From Collimonas sp. PA-H2 (GTDB lineage: Bacteria > Pseudomonadota > Gammaproteobacteria > Burkholderiales > Burkholderiaceae_D): a DNA stretch of 64,000 nt. This document shows, in pieces, positions 56,611 through 64,000 of this stretch. The translations under genes were made by a program, and so were the position numbers. The stretch covers positions 1,116,001 to 1,180,000 of the forward strand of contig NZ_PDBX01000001.1 in the NCBI RefSeq assembly GCF_002564105.1, given 5' to 3'. The first letter of the stretch is position 1, and each line of letters starts with the position of its first letter. The notes beneath the pieces were generated by a model. The model was not told the DNA's origin. It worked only from the letters and a program-made list of their open reading frames with translations, and searched no databases.

Positions 56611-57390
56611 TTACAGGCCGTGCGCTGCGCGCCAGCCGAGACCTTCTACCGTGCCGGCCTTCGGCTTGTACTCGCAGCCGATCCAGCCGTCGTAGCCGAT
56701 CTCTTCCAGGAACTTGAACAGAAAGTGATAATTGATTTCGCCTGTACCCGGCTCGAAACGGCCCGGATTGTCCGCGAGCTGCACATGCTTGATCTGCGCC
56801 AGGTTGGCCTTGATCGTGTTGGCCAGCTCGCCTTCCATTCTTTGCATGTGATAGATGTCGTACTGCACGAACAGATTGCTGGAACCGGTTGCCTTGATCA
56901 GGTCCAGCGCCTGTTTCGTGCCGGTCAGGAAGAAGCCGGGGATGTCGAAGCTGTTGATCGGCTCGATCAGCAAACGGATACCCGCTGCCTGCAATTTTTC
57001 GGCGGCAAATTTCAGGTTGCTGACCACGGTAGCCTGCGCCAGCTCGCTGCTGACGCCGACCGGCACGATACCGACCAGGCAGTTCAGTTGCTTGACGTTC
57101 AGCACCTTGGCATAGCGGATCGCGTCGTCGACGCCTTGCTGGAATTCGCTGACGCGGTCCGGATGGCAAGCGATACCGCGCTCGCCGGCTTCCCAGTTGC
57201 CTGCCGGCAGATTGTGCAAGACCAGTTCCAGGCCGTTGGTGGCCAGCTTGTCGGCGATCTGTTCGGCGCGGAAGGCATACGGGAACAGGAATTCGACTCC
57301 CTTGAACCCGGCCTTGGCTGCAGCATCGAAGCGTTCCAGGAACGGCAGCTCGGTGAACAGCATGGTCAGGTTGGCCGCTAATTTTGTCAT
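56611..57390 (-). CDS. hyi: Hydroxypyruvate isomerase
   Basis: A 259-aa xylose-isomerase-like TIM barrel interconverting hydroxypyruvate and tartronate semialdehyde. Motifs LTMLFTELPFLERFDAAAKAGFKGVEFLFPY (parts), IEPINSFDIPGFFL and QYDIYHMQRMEG are those of Hyi/GipA. ATG 57390 is chosen, with a purine-rich ribosome site GAGAGA six bases upstream. It is 18 bases after gcl. Confidence 0.95.
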   Translation of the reverse strand: MTKLAANLTMLFTELPFLERFDAAAKAGFKGVEFLFPYAFRAEQIADKLATNGLELVLHNLPAGNWEAGERGIACHPDRVSEFQQGVDDAIRYAKVLNVKQLNCLVGIVPVGVSSELAQATVVSNLKFAAEKLQAAGIRLLIEPINSFDIPGFFLTGTKQALDLIKATGSSNLFVQYDIYHMQRMEGELANTIKANLAQIKHVQLADNPGRFEPGTGEINYHFLFKFLEEIGYDGWIGCEYKPKAGTVEGLGWRAAHGL

Positions 57391-57408
57391 GTTATCTCTC
57401 TTCAAGAA

Positions 57409-59184
57409 TCAGTCGAGCAGGGACACAGCGGTCGGTGCGTGGTCACGGCTGGTGGCCAGTTCTTCGAACTCGTTGATGGCGTCGATCTCGGTGCCCATGG
57501 AAACGTTGGTGACACGTTCCAGGATGATTTCCACCACCACCGGCACACGGAATTCCTTCATCAAGCGCTTGGCCTGGGCGAAGGCATCCTGGATACCGTT
57601 CGGATCGGTGACACGAATCGCCTTGCAACCCAAGCCTTCGACGACCGCGACATGGTCGACGCCGTAGCCGTTGAGTTCCGGCGCGTTGACGTTTTCAAAC
57701 GCCAGCTGCACGCAGTAATCCATTTCAAAGCCGCGCTGCGCCTGACGGATCAGGCCGAGGTAGGAGTTGTTCACCACCACGTGCAGGTAAGGCAGGTTGA
57801 ACTGCGCGCCTACCGCCAGCTCTTCGATCATGAACTGGAAGTCATAGTCGCCGGAAATCGCCACCACTTCGCGTTTCGGATCGGCTACGCAGACACCCAG
57901 CGCCGCCGAAATGGTCCAGCCCAGAGGACCAGCCTGACCGCAGTTGATCCAGTGACGCGCGTGGTACACGTGCAGGAACTGTGCGGCGGCGATCTGCGAC
58001 AAGCCGATGGTGCTGACGTAGCAAGTGTCGCGGCCGAAAGCCCGGTTCATTTCTTCGTACACGCGCTGCGGCTTGACCGGCACGTTTTCGAAGTGGGTAC
58101 GGCGCTGCATGGTGCGCTTGCGCTCCTGGCACTCGCCCAGCCATTTCGAACGGTCCGGCAACTTGCCGGCGGCCTTCAATTCCTTGGCGACTTCGACGAA
58201 CAGCTTCAAGGCGGCCTTGGCGTCAGATACGATGCCATAGTCCGGACCGAACACGCGGCCGATCTGGGTCGGCTCGATGTCGACGTGGACGAACTTGCGG
58301 CCCTTGGTGAATACTTCCACCGAACCGGTGTGGCGGTTGGCCCAGCGGTTGCCGATGCCGAGCACGAAGTCGGACGCCAGCATGGTGGCGTTGCCGTAGC
58401 GATGGCTGGTCTGCAGACCGACCATGCCCGCCATTTGCGGATGATCGTCAGGGATCGCGCCCCATGCCATCAAGGTCGGGATCACCGGCACGCCGGTCAG
58501 CTCGGCGAACTCAACCGCGAGGTCGGCCGCATCGGCATTGATGACGCCGCCGCCGATGGTCAGCAACGGACGCTCTGCTTCATTCAGCATGGTCAATGCT
58601 TTTTCGATCTGGGCGCGCGAAGCAGCCGGCTTGTAGACTGGCAAAGGTTCGTAGGTGTCCGCATCGAATTCGATCTCGGCCATCTGCACATCGAACGGCA
58701 TGTCGATCAGGACCGGGCCTGGACGGCCGGAGCGCATGACGTGGAAAGCCTGCTGGAACACGCGTGGCAACAGGGCTGGCTCACGCACGGTGACCGCCCA
58801 CTTGGTGACCGGCTTGGCGATCGATTCGATATCGACGGCCTGGAAATCTTCCTTGTACAGACGGGCGCGCGGCGCCTGGCCGGTAATGCAGAGGATAGGA
58901 ATCGAATCCGCCTGGGCCGAGTACAAGCCGGTGATCATGTCGGTGCCGGCTGGGCCGGAGGTACCGATACAGATACCGATATTGCCCGGGTTGGCGCGGG
59001 TGTAGCCTTCCGCCATGTGCGATGCGCCTTCAACGTGGCGCGCCAGTACGTGCTCGATGCCGCCATGCCTTTTCATGGCAGAGTAGAACGGGTTAATTGC
59101 GGCGCCTGGCACGCCAAAGGCTTGCACACAGCCCTCTTTCGCCAATACGTGCATTACTGCGTCAACTGCCTTCATCTTTGCCAT
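57409..59184 (-). CDS. gcl: Glyoxylate carboligase (tartronate-semialdehyde synthase)
   Basis: A 591-aa thiamine-diphosphate enzyme joining two glyoxylates to tartronate semialdehyde and CO2. The N-terminal [20 protein letters not shown] has valine-type residues where most ThDP enzymes have the catalytic glutamate, as known for Gcl. The cofactor motif is [17 protein letters not shown] through NNSYLG. The length is right. First gene of gcl-hyi-glxR; glyoxylate would come from ureide breakdown by the purine cluster. Confidence 0.97.
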   Translation of the reverse strand: MAKMKAVDAVMHVLAKEGCVQAFGVPGAAINPFYSAMKRHGGIEHVLARHVEGASHMAEGYTRANPGNIGICIGTSGPAGTDMITGLYSAQADSIPILCITGQAPRARLYKEDFQAVDIESIAKPVTKWAVTVREPALLPRVFQQAFHVMRSGRPGPVLIDMPFDVQMAEIEFDADTYEPLPVYKPAASRAQIEKALTMLNEAERPLLTIGGGVINADAADLAVEFAELTGVPVIPTLMAWGAIPDDHPQMAGMVGLQTSHRYGNATMLASDFVLGIGNRWANRHTGSVEVFTKGRKFVHVDIEPTQIGRVFGPDYGIVSDAKAALKLFVEVAKELKAAGKLPDRSKWLGECQERKRTMQRRTHFENVPVKPQRVYEEMNRAFGRDTCYVSTIGLSQIAAAQFLHVYHARHWINCGQAGPLGWTISAALGVCVADPKREVVAISGDYDFQFMIEELAVGAQFNLPYLHVVVNNSYLGLIRQAQRGFEMDYCVQLAFENVNAPELNGYGVDHVAVVEGLGCKAIRVTDPNGIQDAFAQAKRLMKEFRVPVVVEIILERVTNVSMGTEIDAINEFEELATSRDHAPTAVSLLD

Positions 59185-59300
59185 GTTGCCTCCGAATTAC
59201 AGAATGTGAATTATTGCCACTGCCTGCGGACCGCTCCGAATTTGCCCCGTTTCAAGGGTTGGTATGGAGACTGCCGAGTGGATGAGACACATCCTATAAC

Positions 59301-59315
59301 CAAACATATTGTTTG
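59301..59315. promoter_or_regulatory. Palindrome in the gcl / LysR intergenic region
   Basis: CAAACATATTGTTTG is a perfect 6-3-6 inverted repeat of the T-N11-A type bound by LysR proteins, about midway between gcl (start 59184) and the LysR gene (start 59406). Confidence 0.5.
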
Positions 59316-59405
59316 ATAAGAACACAAACAATCGCTTTATTCGATACGTCAAGTATGGAATACTAAGTAAAAAAGTAAAATACAGATAAGCGAACCGGAA
59401 GAGAC

Positions 59406-60314
59406 ATGGACAAACTCAAACAGATAGAAGCCTTCGTCAGTGTGGTCGAAAAAGGCAGCCTGGCAGGAGCGGCGCTGGAGCAGAACATTACCCCGGTGAT
59501 GCTGGGGCGGCGCATCGACGCGCTGGAAAAGCGGCTCGGCACCAAGCTGATGCACCGCACCACCCGCCACCTGACGCTGACCGAGCAAGGCACGGTATTC
59601 CTCGACCATTGCCGCAAGCTGCTGACCGAGCTGGATATTGCCGAAAAAATCATCTCCGAAGGCCGCCATAAGGCTACCGGCCATCTGGTGGTGTCGGCGC
59701 CGGCCGCTTTCGGCCGCAAGCATGTGGCGCCGCATGCGCCGGCCTTTATCGCCACCAATCCGGAAGTGCAGATCTCGTTCAACCTGACCGACCGCGTGGT
59801 CGACCTGGTGCGCGAAGGCTATGACATCAGCATCCGCATCGGCGGCGCCATCGATCCGAACTTCGTCGCGGTCAAGCTGGCCAGCAACCGCCGCGTGGTG
59901 TGCGGCACGCCGGAATACTTTCATCGCAACGGCATCCCGCGCACGCTGGAAGACATCGCCAAGCACAACTGCCTGTCCTTCAACCTGCAAGGCGGCCAGC
60001 AGCGCGGCTGGTATTTCCAGCAAGGCGGCAAGCCCGTGATCATCAAGACTGCCGGCAACCTCGACTGCAATGACGGCGAGCTGTTGCACCGCTGGGTCAG
60101 CGAGGGCCTTGGCCTGGGTTGGCGTTCGACCTGGGAAATCGAATCGCAGCTGGCCTCTGGCGAACTGCTGACGGTGCTGGATGAATTCGCCTTGCCGCAT
60201 TACGACATCATGGCGGTCTATCCGCAGCAGCGGCACCTGCCGGCCAAAGTGCGTTTCTTCATCGACCGCCTGAAATCGATTTATGCGCAGCCGGACTATT
60301 GGAGCAAGGGTTGA
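59406..60314 (+). CDS. LysR-family regulator divergent from gcl
   Basis: A 302-aa LysR-type regulator: HTH about residues 1-60 (VEKGSLAGAALEQNITPVMLGRRIDALEKRLG, parts), effector domain after residue 90. It is divergent from gcl with a LysR-type palindrome between them, so it probably controls the gcl operon, perhaps sensing a glyoxylate-pathway intermediate. ATG 59406 has GGAAGAG four bases upstream. Confidence 0.9.
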   Translation: MDKLKQIEAFVSVVEKGSLAGAALEQNITPVMLGRRIDALEKRLGTKLMHRTTRHLTLTEQGTVFLDHCRKLLTELDIAEKIISEGRHKATGHLVVSAPAAFGRKHVAPHAPAFIATNPEVQISFNLTDRVVDLVREGYDISIRIGGAIDPNFVAVKLASNRRVVCGTPEYFHRNGIPRTLEDIAKHNCLSFNLQGGQQRGWYFQQGGKPVIIKTAGNLDCNDGELLHRWVSEGLGLGWRSTWEIESQLASGELLTVLDEFALPHYDIMAVYPQQRHLPAKVRFFIDRLKSIYAQPDYWSKG

Positions 60315-60493
60315 AAATTCCTGCCGGAAAACAGGATTGATTGCTGAAATGTAAGTTCCGTAACAATCCGCCTTGCTCATGGCGCGCCGGTCAACCGGGC
60401 CGGCTGCAACATCGTTTTAGTGTGGTGAATCGCACATGCACCACAGCTGCGAAGTACTACACTGAATATATCAACCAACATCATGAGGCAGCT

Positions 60494-61018
60494 ATGACAA
60501 TCCGCAAAACAACTCAACAAGCCATGCTGGCTGCAGTCATCGGCGGCACGCTGCTGCTCGGCGGCTGCGCCGCGCCGTATGGCGGACAAGGTTATGGCAA
60601 CCAAGGCTATGGCAACCAAGGTTATAGCAATCCGCCTCCGCAAACTTATCCGGGTTACCAGCAGGGCGGCTACCAGCAAAACAATAACAGCAACTATGGC
60701 GTGGTCGATGCTATCGATGCCGTCAACACGCCTAGCCAAGGCATAGGCGGCGCGGTGGTCGGCGGCGTGCTGGGCGGCGTGGTCGGCCATCAGGTCGGTC
60801 ACGGCACCGGCAATACCCTGGCCACTATCGCCGGCGTGGTCGGCGGCGCAGTGGTGGGCAACCAGCTGGAAGCGCGCAACAGCCCGGGCTCCACTTCCTA
60901 CAATGTACGCATACGCATGAACAACAATGGCTACCAGACCATCAGCGTCAGCAATCCCGGCGATCTGCGGGTGGGCGACCGGGTGCGCGTCGACAACGGC
61001 CAGATTTCGCGCTATTAA
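60494..61018 (+). CDS. Glycine-zipper 2TM outer-membrane lipoprotein
   Basis: A 174-aa lipoprotein. The signal peptide ends LLLGGC (cysteine at residue 25). Next comes a Gly/Tyr/Gln-rich segment with GYGNQGYGNQGYSN repeats, then the glycine zipper GIGGAVVGGVLGGVVGHQVGHG (parts) and AGVVGGAVVGNQLE, as in the SlyB / rickettsial 17-kDa antigen group. The C-terminal domain (RIRMNNNGYQTISV, VGDRVRV) is beta-rich. It is probably an outer-membrane stress or integrity protein. ATG 60494 has GAGG six bases upstream. Confidence 0.87.
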   Translation: MTIRKTTQQAMLAAVIGGTLLLGGCAAPYGGQGYGNQGYGNQGYSNPPPQTYPGYQQGGYQQNNNSNYGVVDAIDAVNTPSQGIGGAVVGGVLGGVVGHQVGHGTGNTLATIAGVVGGAVVGNQLEARNSPGSTSYNVRIRMNNNGYQTISVSNPGDLRVGDRVRVDNGQISRY

Positions 61019-61161
61019 GGCATCCGTTTTTTCGGGCAGCACCTGAAGACCGGCGGCGCTCCAGAGGCGCCGCCGGGCTCAACCGAGAAGTAGATTTCAT
61101 TGGTCCTATCAGTAGCTTCGCATTGCCTGTCTTGCTAAATGCGACACAACCAGGAGGCATC

Positions 61162-61470
61162 ATGAAAATGCACATCAAGCCTTTATCGCTGGCTTTTTTT
61201 ATCGCCGCGAATGCTTTCGCGCTGCACGTCAATGCGGCTGAAGAAAACGTCCAGTACCGGGATCCGCCACGCTGGAGCGCGCCGGACCGGACGCCGCAGG
61301 CGCGCTTTGCATCCATGAAAAAAGAAAATACCAATGCCTATGCCCAGGCCATGAACGATTGCCGCGCCATGCGCGGACGCGAAGCTGCCGATTGCAAACG
61401 CGAAGCCCGCGTCAATTTTGACCGCGACATGCAGCGTGCACGCGAAATGACATTGGGCGCGCATCGCTAG
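61162..61470 (+). CDS. Small periplasmic protein, unknown
   Basis: A 102-aa protein with an N-terminal signal peptide (MKMHIKPLSLAFFIAANAFA, cleavage likely near VNA-AEEN). The mature part is charged, with two cysteines in DCRAMRGREAADCKREAR. ATG 61162 has GGAGG five bases upstream. No family recognised. Confidence 0.75.
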   Translation: MKMHIKPLSLAFFIAANAFALHVNAAEENVQYRDPPRWSAPDRTPQARFASMKKENTNAYAQAMNDCRAMRGREAADCKREARVNFDRDMQRAREMTLGAHR

Positions 61471-61492
61471 ACAGCCGCTCTCCAGGAAAATC

Positions 61493-61517
61493 AAAGGCCG
61501 CTCATGCGGCCTTTTTT
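61493..61517 (+). terminator. Terminator after the small periplasmic protein
   Basis: AAAGGCCGC / GCGGCC with loop TCAT, followed by TTTTTTATTT. Confidence 0.88.
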
Positions 61518-61614
61518 ATTTCCGCCGGCAGCCGCAAGCCTTGTCGCTGCTCGTCCCTGGGTACTCCAAATCAATTTTACATTCCAAAAAGAAATTGTTA
61601 ATTATTGTTATATT

Positions 61615-61648
61615 TGCAATTAATGAATTGCATTCGCATTGAATGCAA
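61615..61648. promoter_or_regulatory. Overlapping palindromes upstream of the peptide gene
   Basis: TGCAATT-aatg-AATTGCA (61615-61632) overlaps TTGCATTC-gcatt-GAATGCAA (61628-61648). Both are perfect inverted repeats sharing TGCA ends, a candidate operator about 130 bases before the peptide ATG. Confidence 0.45.
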
Positions 61649-61777
61649 AACAATAATATCAATACGATAATTAATTAATGTTTTTTTATGTAATTTTCGG
61701 CATGTGCCGGATTTCACTGGCGACTAACCGTAACTGGAATTCACCGCCAGCTGTTTTTTAATCCAAAGGGAGAAGAT

Positions 61778-61957
61778 ATGGCAATTCAGCAATTATCAGC
61801 ACAGGAAATCGATCAGGTAAGCGGCGGCTGCTGTCTGTTTTTCAGCAGGTTCTTCTCGTCTTGCTTCAGCAGCTTCTTCAAGAACTGCATGCCAAGCAAG
61901 CCGAACTGCAACAAGCCAACGCCGCCGACACCGCCAACACCACCGCAACCAGCCTAA
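61778..61957 (+). CDS. Double-glycine-leader peptide precursor (bacteriocin/microcin-like)
   Basis: A 59-aa peptide gene I found by reading the sequence. ATG 61778 has AAGGGAGA seven bases upstream; TAA ends at 61957. Residues 1-17 (MAIQQLSAQEIDQVSGG) form a textbook double-glycine leader (LSxxEIxxVxGG) cut by C39 peptidases. The 42-residue core starts CCLFFSRFFSSCF, has five cysteines (18, 19, 29, 37, 44), eight phenylalanines, a basic middle (SKPNCNKP) and a PTPPTPPTPPQPA tail. Directly downstream are an HlyD-type fusion protein and a C39 ABC transporter. It is probably a secreted antimicrobial or signalling peptide with disulfides or other modification; the core matches no family I know. 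No modification enzyme is visible. Confidence 0.85.
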   Translation: MAIQQLSAQEIDQVSGGCCLFFSRFFSSCFSSFFKNCMPSKPNCNKPTPPTPPTPPQPA

Positions 61958-61978
61958 AAGCGGCTCGATTTCCAGACA

Positions 61979-62009
61979 AAAAACACGGCAGCCGGCTGCC
62001 GTGTTTTTT
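61979..62009 (+). terminator. Hairpin between peptide and exporter genes
   Basis: AACACGGCAGC / GCTGCCGTGTT, perfect 11-base arms with a two-base centre and T-run. It probably lets most transcripts stop after the peptide gene while some continue into the exporter genes. Confidence 0.88.
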
Positions 62010-62026
62010 GTCATTTTAAAGACATC

Positions 62027-63283
62027 ATGAGTTTATTCCGCGAACAGGCTGTAACCGCCCAACAAAGCAAATGGCTGGGCGACATCGTCCTGATACGGCC
62101 GCTGTCGTTTGCCTTCCTGACCGCCTGCGCCGCCTTGCTGGCGCTGCTGGTGTGCGCCTTCCTGGCCTGCGGCAGCTACACCAAGCACAGCACCGTCAGC
62201 GGCCAGCTGCTGCCGAGCAGCGGCCTGATCAAGGTCTACGCGCCGCAGAGCGGCATCGTCATCCAGCAGCATGTCAAGGAAGGCCAGGCGCTGCAGGCCG
62301 GCGAGATCCTGTATGTGCTGTCGAGCGAGCGCCAAAGCAGCACCCAGGGCGCCACCCAGGCCGCCATCAGCAGCCAGGTCGAACAGCGCCAAGCCAGCTT
62401 GCGCGATGAACTGCAAAAGACCCGCCTGCTGCAACAGGAAGAACGCAGCGGCCTGAACAACAAGATCGCCGGCCTCGGCAATGAGCTGGCCAAGCTGGAC
62501 AAGCAGATCGCCGGCCAGCAGGACCGCGTCAAGCTGGCAGAGGATGCCTTGCAGCGTTACCAGGGGTTGCTGCAGCAAGACTACATCTCGCGCGAACAAT
62601 TCCAGCAAAAGCAGGAAGACCTGCTCGACCAGAAGAATCGCCAGCAAAGCCTGGAACGCGACCGCATCAGCGTCGGCCGCGAACTGTCGGCGCAGCAGAG
62701 CGAGCTGGGCGGTTTGTCGTTGAAGCAGCAGAACCAGCTGGCGCAGATCGACCGCACGCTGGCCAGCACCGGCCAGGAGCTGAGCGAAAGCGAAGCCAAG
62801 CGCCGCATCGTCGTCAGCGCGCCGCAAGCCGGCATCGCCACCGCCGTGCTGGCCGATGCCGGCCAGGCCGTCGACGGCAATCGGCCTCTGCTCAGCATCG
62901 TGCCGGCCGGCGCCACCCTGCGCGCCGAACTGTATGCGCCGAGCCGCGCGATCGGCTTCGTGCGCCCCGGCGACCAGGTGCTGATCCGCTACCAGGCTTA
63001 TCCCTACCAAAAATTCGGCCACCAGAAAGGCGTGGTCGAATCGGTCGCCAGGACTGCCTTGCCGAACAATGAATTGAACGCCATCGGCGTCCCTGCCGGC
63101 GGCAACGGCAGCGAGCCGATGTACCGCATCACCGTGCGGCTGGCGTCGCAGCAGGTGCAAGCCTACGGCCGGCCGCAGCCGCTGCAGGCCGGCATGCTGC
63201 TCGACGCCGACGTCCAGCAGGAAAAGCTGCGCCTCTACGAATGGGTGCTGGAACCTCTCTACAGCCTGACCGGCAAACTGTGA
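62027..63283 (+). CDS. HlyD-family membrane fusion protein of peptide exporter
   Basis: A 418-aa periplasmic adaptor of the CvaA/HlyD type. There is one N-terminal membrane helix (about residues 28-50, FAFLTACAALLALLVCAFLA). A lipoyl-like half follows (VYAPQSGIVIQQHVKEGQAL), then a long Gln/Leu/Arg-rich coiled-coil hairpin (about 105-255) and the second lipoyl half plus beta-barrel domain (VSAPQAGIATAVLADAGQ, PGDQVLIRYQAYPYQKFG). It would join the ABC transporter to an outer-membrane TolC-type channel, not seen here. ATG 62027; the transporter gene starts two bases after its stop. Confidence 0.92.
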   Translation: MSLFREQAVTAQQSKWLGDIVLIRPLSFAFLTACAALLALLVCAFLACGSYTKHSTVSGQLLPSSGLIKVYAPQSGIVIQQHVKEGQALQAGEILYVLSSERQSSTQGATQAAISSQVEQRQASLRDELQKTRLLQQEERSGLNNKIAGLGNELAKLDKQIAGQQDRVKLAEDALQRYQGLLQQDYISREQFQQKQEDLLDQKNRQQSLERDRISVGRELSAQQSELGGLSLKQQNQLAQIDRTLASTGQELSESEAKRRIVVSAPQAGIATAVLADAGQAVDGNRPLLSIVPAGATLRAELYAPSRAIGFVRPGDQVLIRYQAYPYQKFGHQKGVVESVARTALPNNELNAIGVPAGGNGSEPMYRITVRLASQQVQAYGRPQPLQAGMLLDADVQQEKLRLYEWVLEPLYSLTGKL

Positions 63284-63285
63284 CC

Positions 63286-64000
63286 ATGTTCAATCGACTT
63301 GCCTTCGGTATCAACGCCACCCTGCCGCTGATGCTGCAAACCGAGGCCACCGAATGCGGCCTGGCCTGCCTCGGCATGGTGGCCGGCTATCACGGCTACC
63401 GCACCGACATGGCGAGTTTGCGGCGCCGCTTTCCGGTCTCGCTCAAGGGTTCCACCTTGCGCGACCTGATCGCCATTGCCGAGCAGCTGGAGCTGGCATC
63501 GCGTCCCTTGAAACTGGAGATCGGCGATCTGGGCCAGCTCAAGCTGCCCTGCGTGCTGCACTGGAATTTCAATCACTTCGTGGTGCTGCAGGAAATCGGC
63601 CTCCGTTCGCTAACAATATACGACCCGGCTTTCGGCATCCGCAAACTGTCCCTCGATGAAGTCGCCAAAGCGTTTACCGGCGTGGCCCTGGAACTGTGGC
63701 CGAATCCCGGCTTCAAGCCGGCCAGCGCCGTGCAGAGCGTGCCGCTGCGCCACCTGCTTGGCCGCATCACCGGCCTGTACCGCTCGTTCAGCCAGATCCT
63801 GCTGCTGTCGCTGGCGCTGGAAGTGTTTGCCGTCGTCAGCCCGTTCTTCCTGCAATGGGTGATCGACAATGTGCTGGTCTCAGCCGACCGCGACCTGCTC
63901 ACCACCCTGGCATTGGGCTTCGGCTTGCTGATGCTGATGCAGCAGGCGATCGGCGTTGGCCGCAGCTGGGTGCTGATGTACATGAGCACCACCCTCAACG
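63286..64000 (+). CDS. C39-peptidase ABC transporter (CvaB-like), truncated by window end
   Basis: The first 238 residues of a bacteriocin-type peptidase/permease/ATPase. The N-terminal C39 cysteine protease domain has Cys24 in QTEATECGLACLGM, His97 in HWNFNHFVVL and Asp113 in YDPAFG, so the catalytic set is complete. The first transmembrane helices follow (QILLLSLALEVFAVVSPFFL, then TLALGFGLLMLMQQAIG). The ATPase lies beyond the edge. It should cut the precursor at 61778 after Gly-Gly and export the core. Confidence 0.94.
   Translation, partial: MFNRLAFGINATLPLMLQTEATECGLACLGMVAGYHGYRTDMASLRRRFPVSLKGSTLRDLIAIAEQLELASRPLKLEIGDLGQLKLPCVLHWNFNHFVVLQEIGLRSLTIYDPAFGIRKLSLDEVAKAFTGVALELWPNPGFKPASAVQSVPLRHLLGRITGLYRSFSQILLLSLALEVFAVVSPFFLQWVIDNVLVSADRDLLTTLALGFGLLMLMQQAIGVGRSWVLMYMSTTLN

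Larger units (their letters stand above)
61471..61777. other. AT-rich region upstream of the double-glycine peptide gene
   Basis: No gene in 307 bases. It begins with a terminator, then becomes strongly AT-rich (about 61570-61700) compared with GC-rich neighbours. It contains two overlapping palindromes at 61615-61648 and presumably the promoter of the peptide gene; A/T richness prevents picking one -10 box. Confidence 0.6.

Noticed and set aside
57439..59316. A 625-codon plus-strand frame antisense to gcl
   Set aside because: gcl is unambiguous; the antisense frame is a codon-bias artefact. The same applies to long antisense frames over rluB, pyk, the 8-oxoguanine-deaminase-like gene and the uraD-allC fusion.

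Overview
The window looks like chromosome of a beta-proteobacterium of the Oxalobacteraceae, most likely a Collimonas-like soil bacterium. This is inferred from gene content and order (rimP-nusA-infB-rbfA-truB-typA; a UraD-AllC fusion; a plant/fungus-associated type of secretion island) and was not checked against any database. I see no rRNA, tRNA, CRISPR array or insertion sequence.

Region 1 (1-22.3 kb) is a non-flagellar type III secretion (T3SS) island. A 17-gene minus-strand run, sctD-E-F-G-I-J-K-L-N-O-P-Q-R-S-T-U-V, encodes the export apparatus, ATPase complex, inner ring, rod, needle candidate and needle chaperone candidates in Ysc-like order. It is bracketed by two related solo LuxR-type regulators (6022 and 21459) with intact acyl-homoserine-lactone pocket residues and no luxI nearby. 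Beyond the distal regulator lie a 1044-aa LysM protein, a small CxxC membrane protein and a truncated large protein; the two large ones are candidate secreted or T3SS-associated proteins. No secretin (SctC), gatekeeper or recognisable translocator is inside the window. The intergenic region between sctD and the second luxR holds an imperfect ~90-bp direct repeat whose core recurs upstream of other island genes.

Region 2 (22.4-34.5 kb) is housekeeping on the minus strand: scpB-rluB, then rimP-nusA-infB-rbfA-truB, then typA. A clear promoter and an intrinsic-terminator-like hairpin lie in front of rimP.

Region 3 (34.9-47.9 kb) is a purine/urate catabolism cluster: uraH, puuE, a porin, a class II aldolase, a 4-oxalocrotonate tautomerase homologue, a histidine ammonia-lyase-family enzyme, puuD, a LysR regulator, an NCS2 permease, a fused uraD-allC gene and an 8-oxoguanine-deaminase-like amidohydrolase. 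Region 5 (52.6-60.3 kb) continues the carbon flow: gcl, hyi, glxR, glycerate 2-kinase and pyruvate kinase, with a divergent LysR regulator. Together they give a near-complete route from urate through allantoin and glyoxylate to pyruvate; the ureidoglycolate step is not visible.

Region 4 (48-52.5 kb) holds a LysR/SDR pair and a small accessory group: a ribbon-helix-helix protein, a YkgJ-type cysteine-cluster protein and two tandem spermidine-synthase-like proteins. Two near-identical 19-bp palindromes precede the first two.

Region 6 (60.5-64 kb) has two small envelope proteins and then the most interesting locus: a 59-aa peptide gene (61778-61957) with a canonical double-glycine leader and a cysteine/phenylalanine/proline-rich core, followed by an HlyD-type fusion protein and a C39-peptidase ABC transporter cut by the window end. 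I read this as a peptide (bacteriocin/microcin-like) export system with an unusual cargo.
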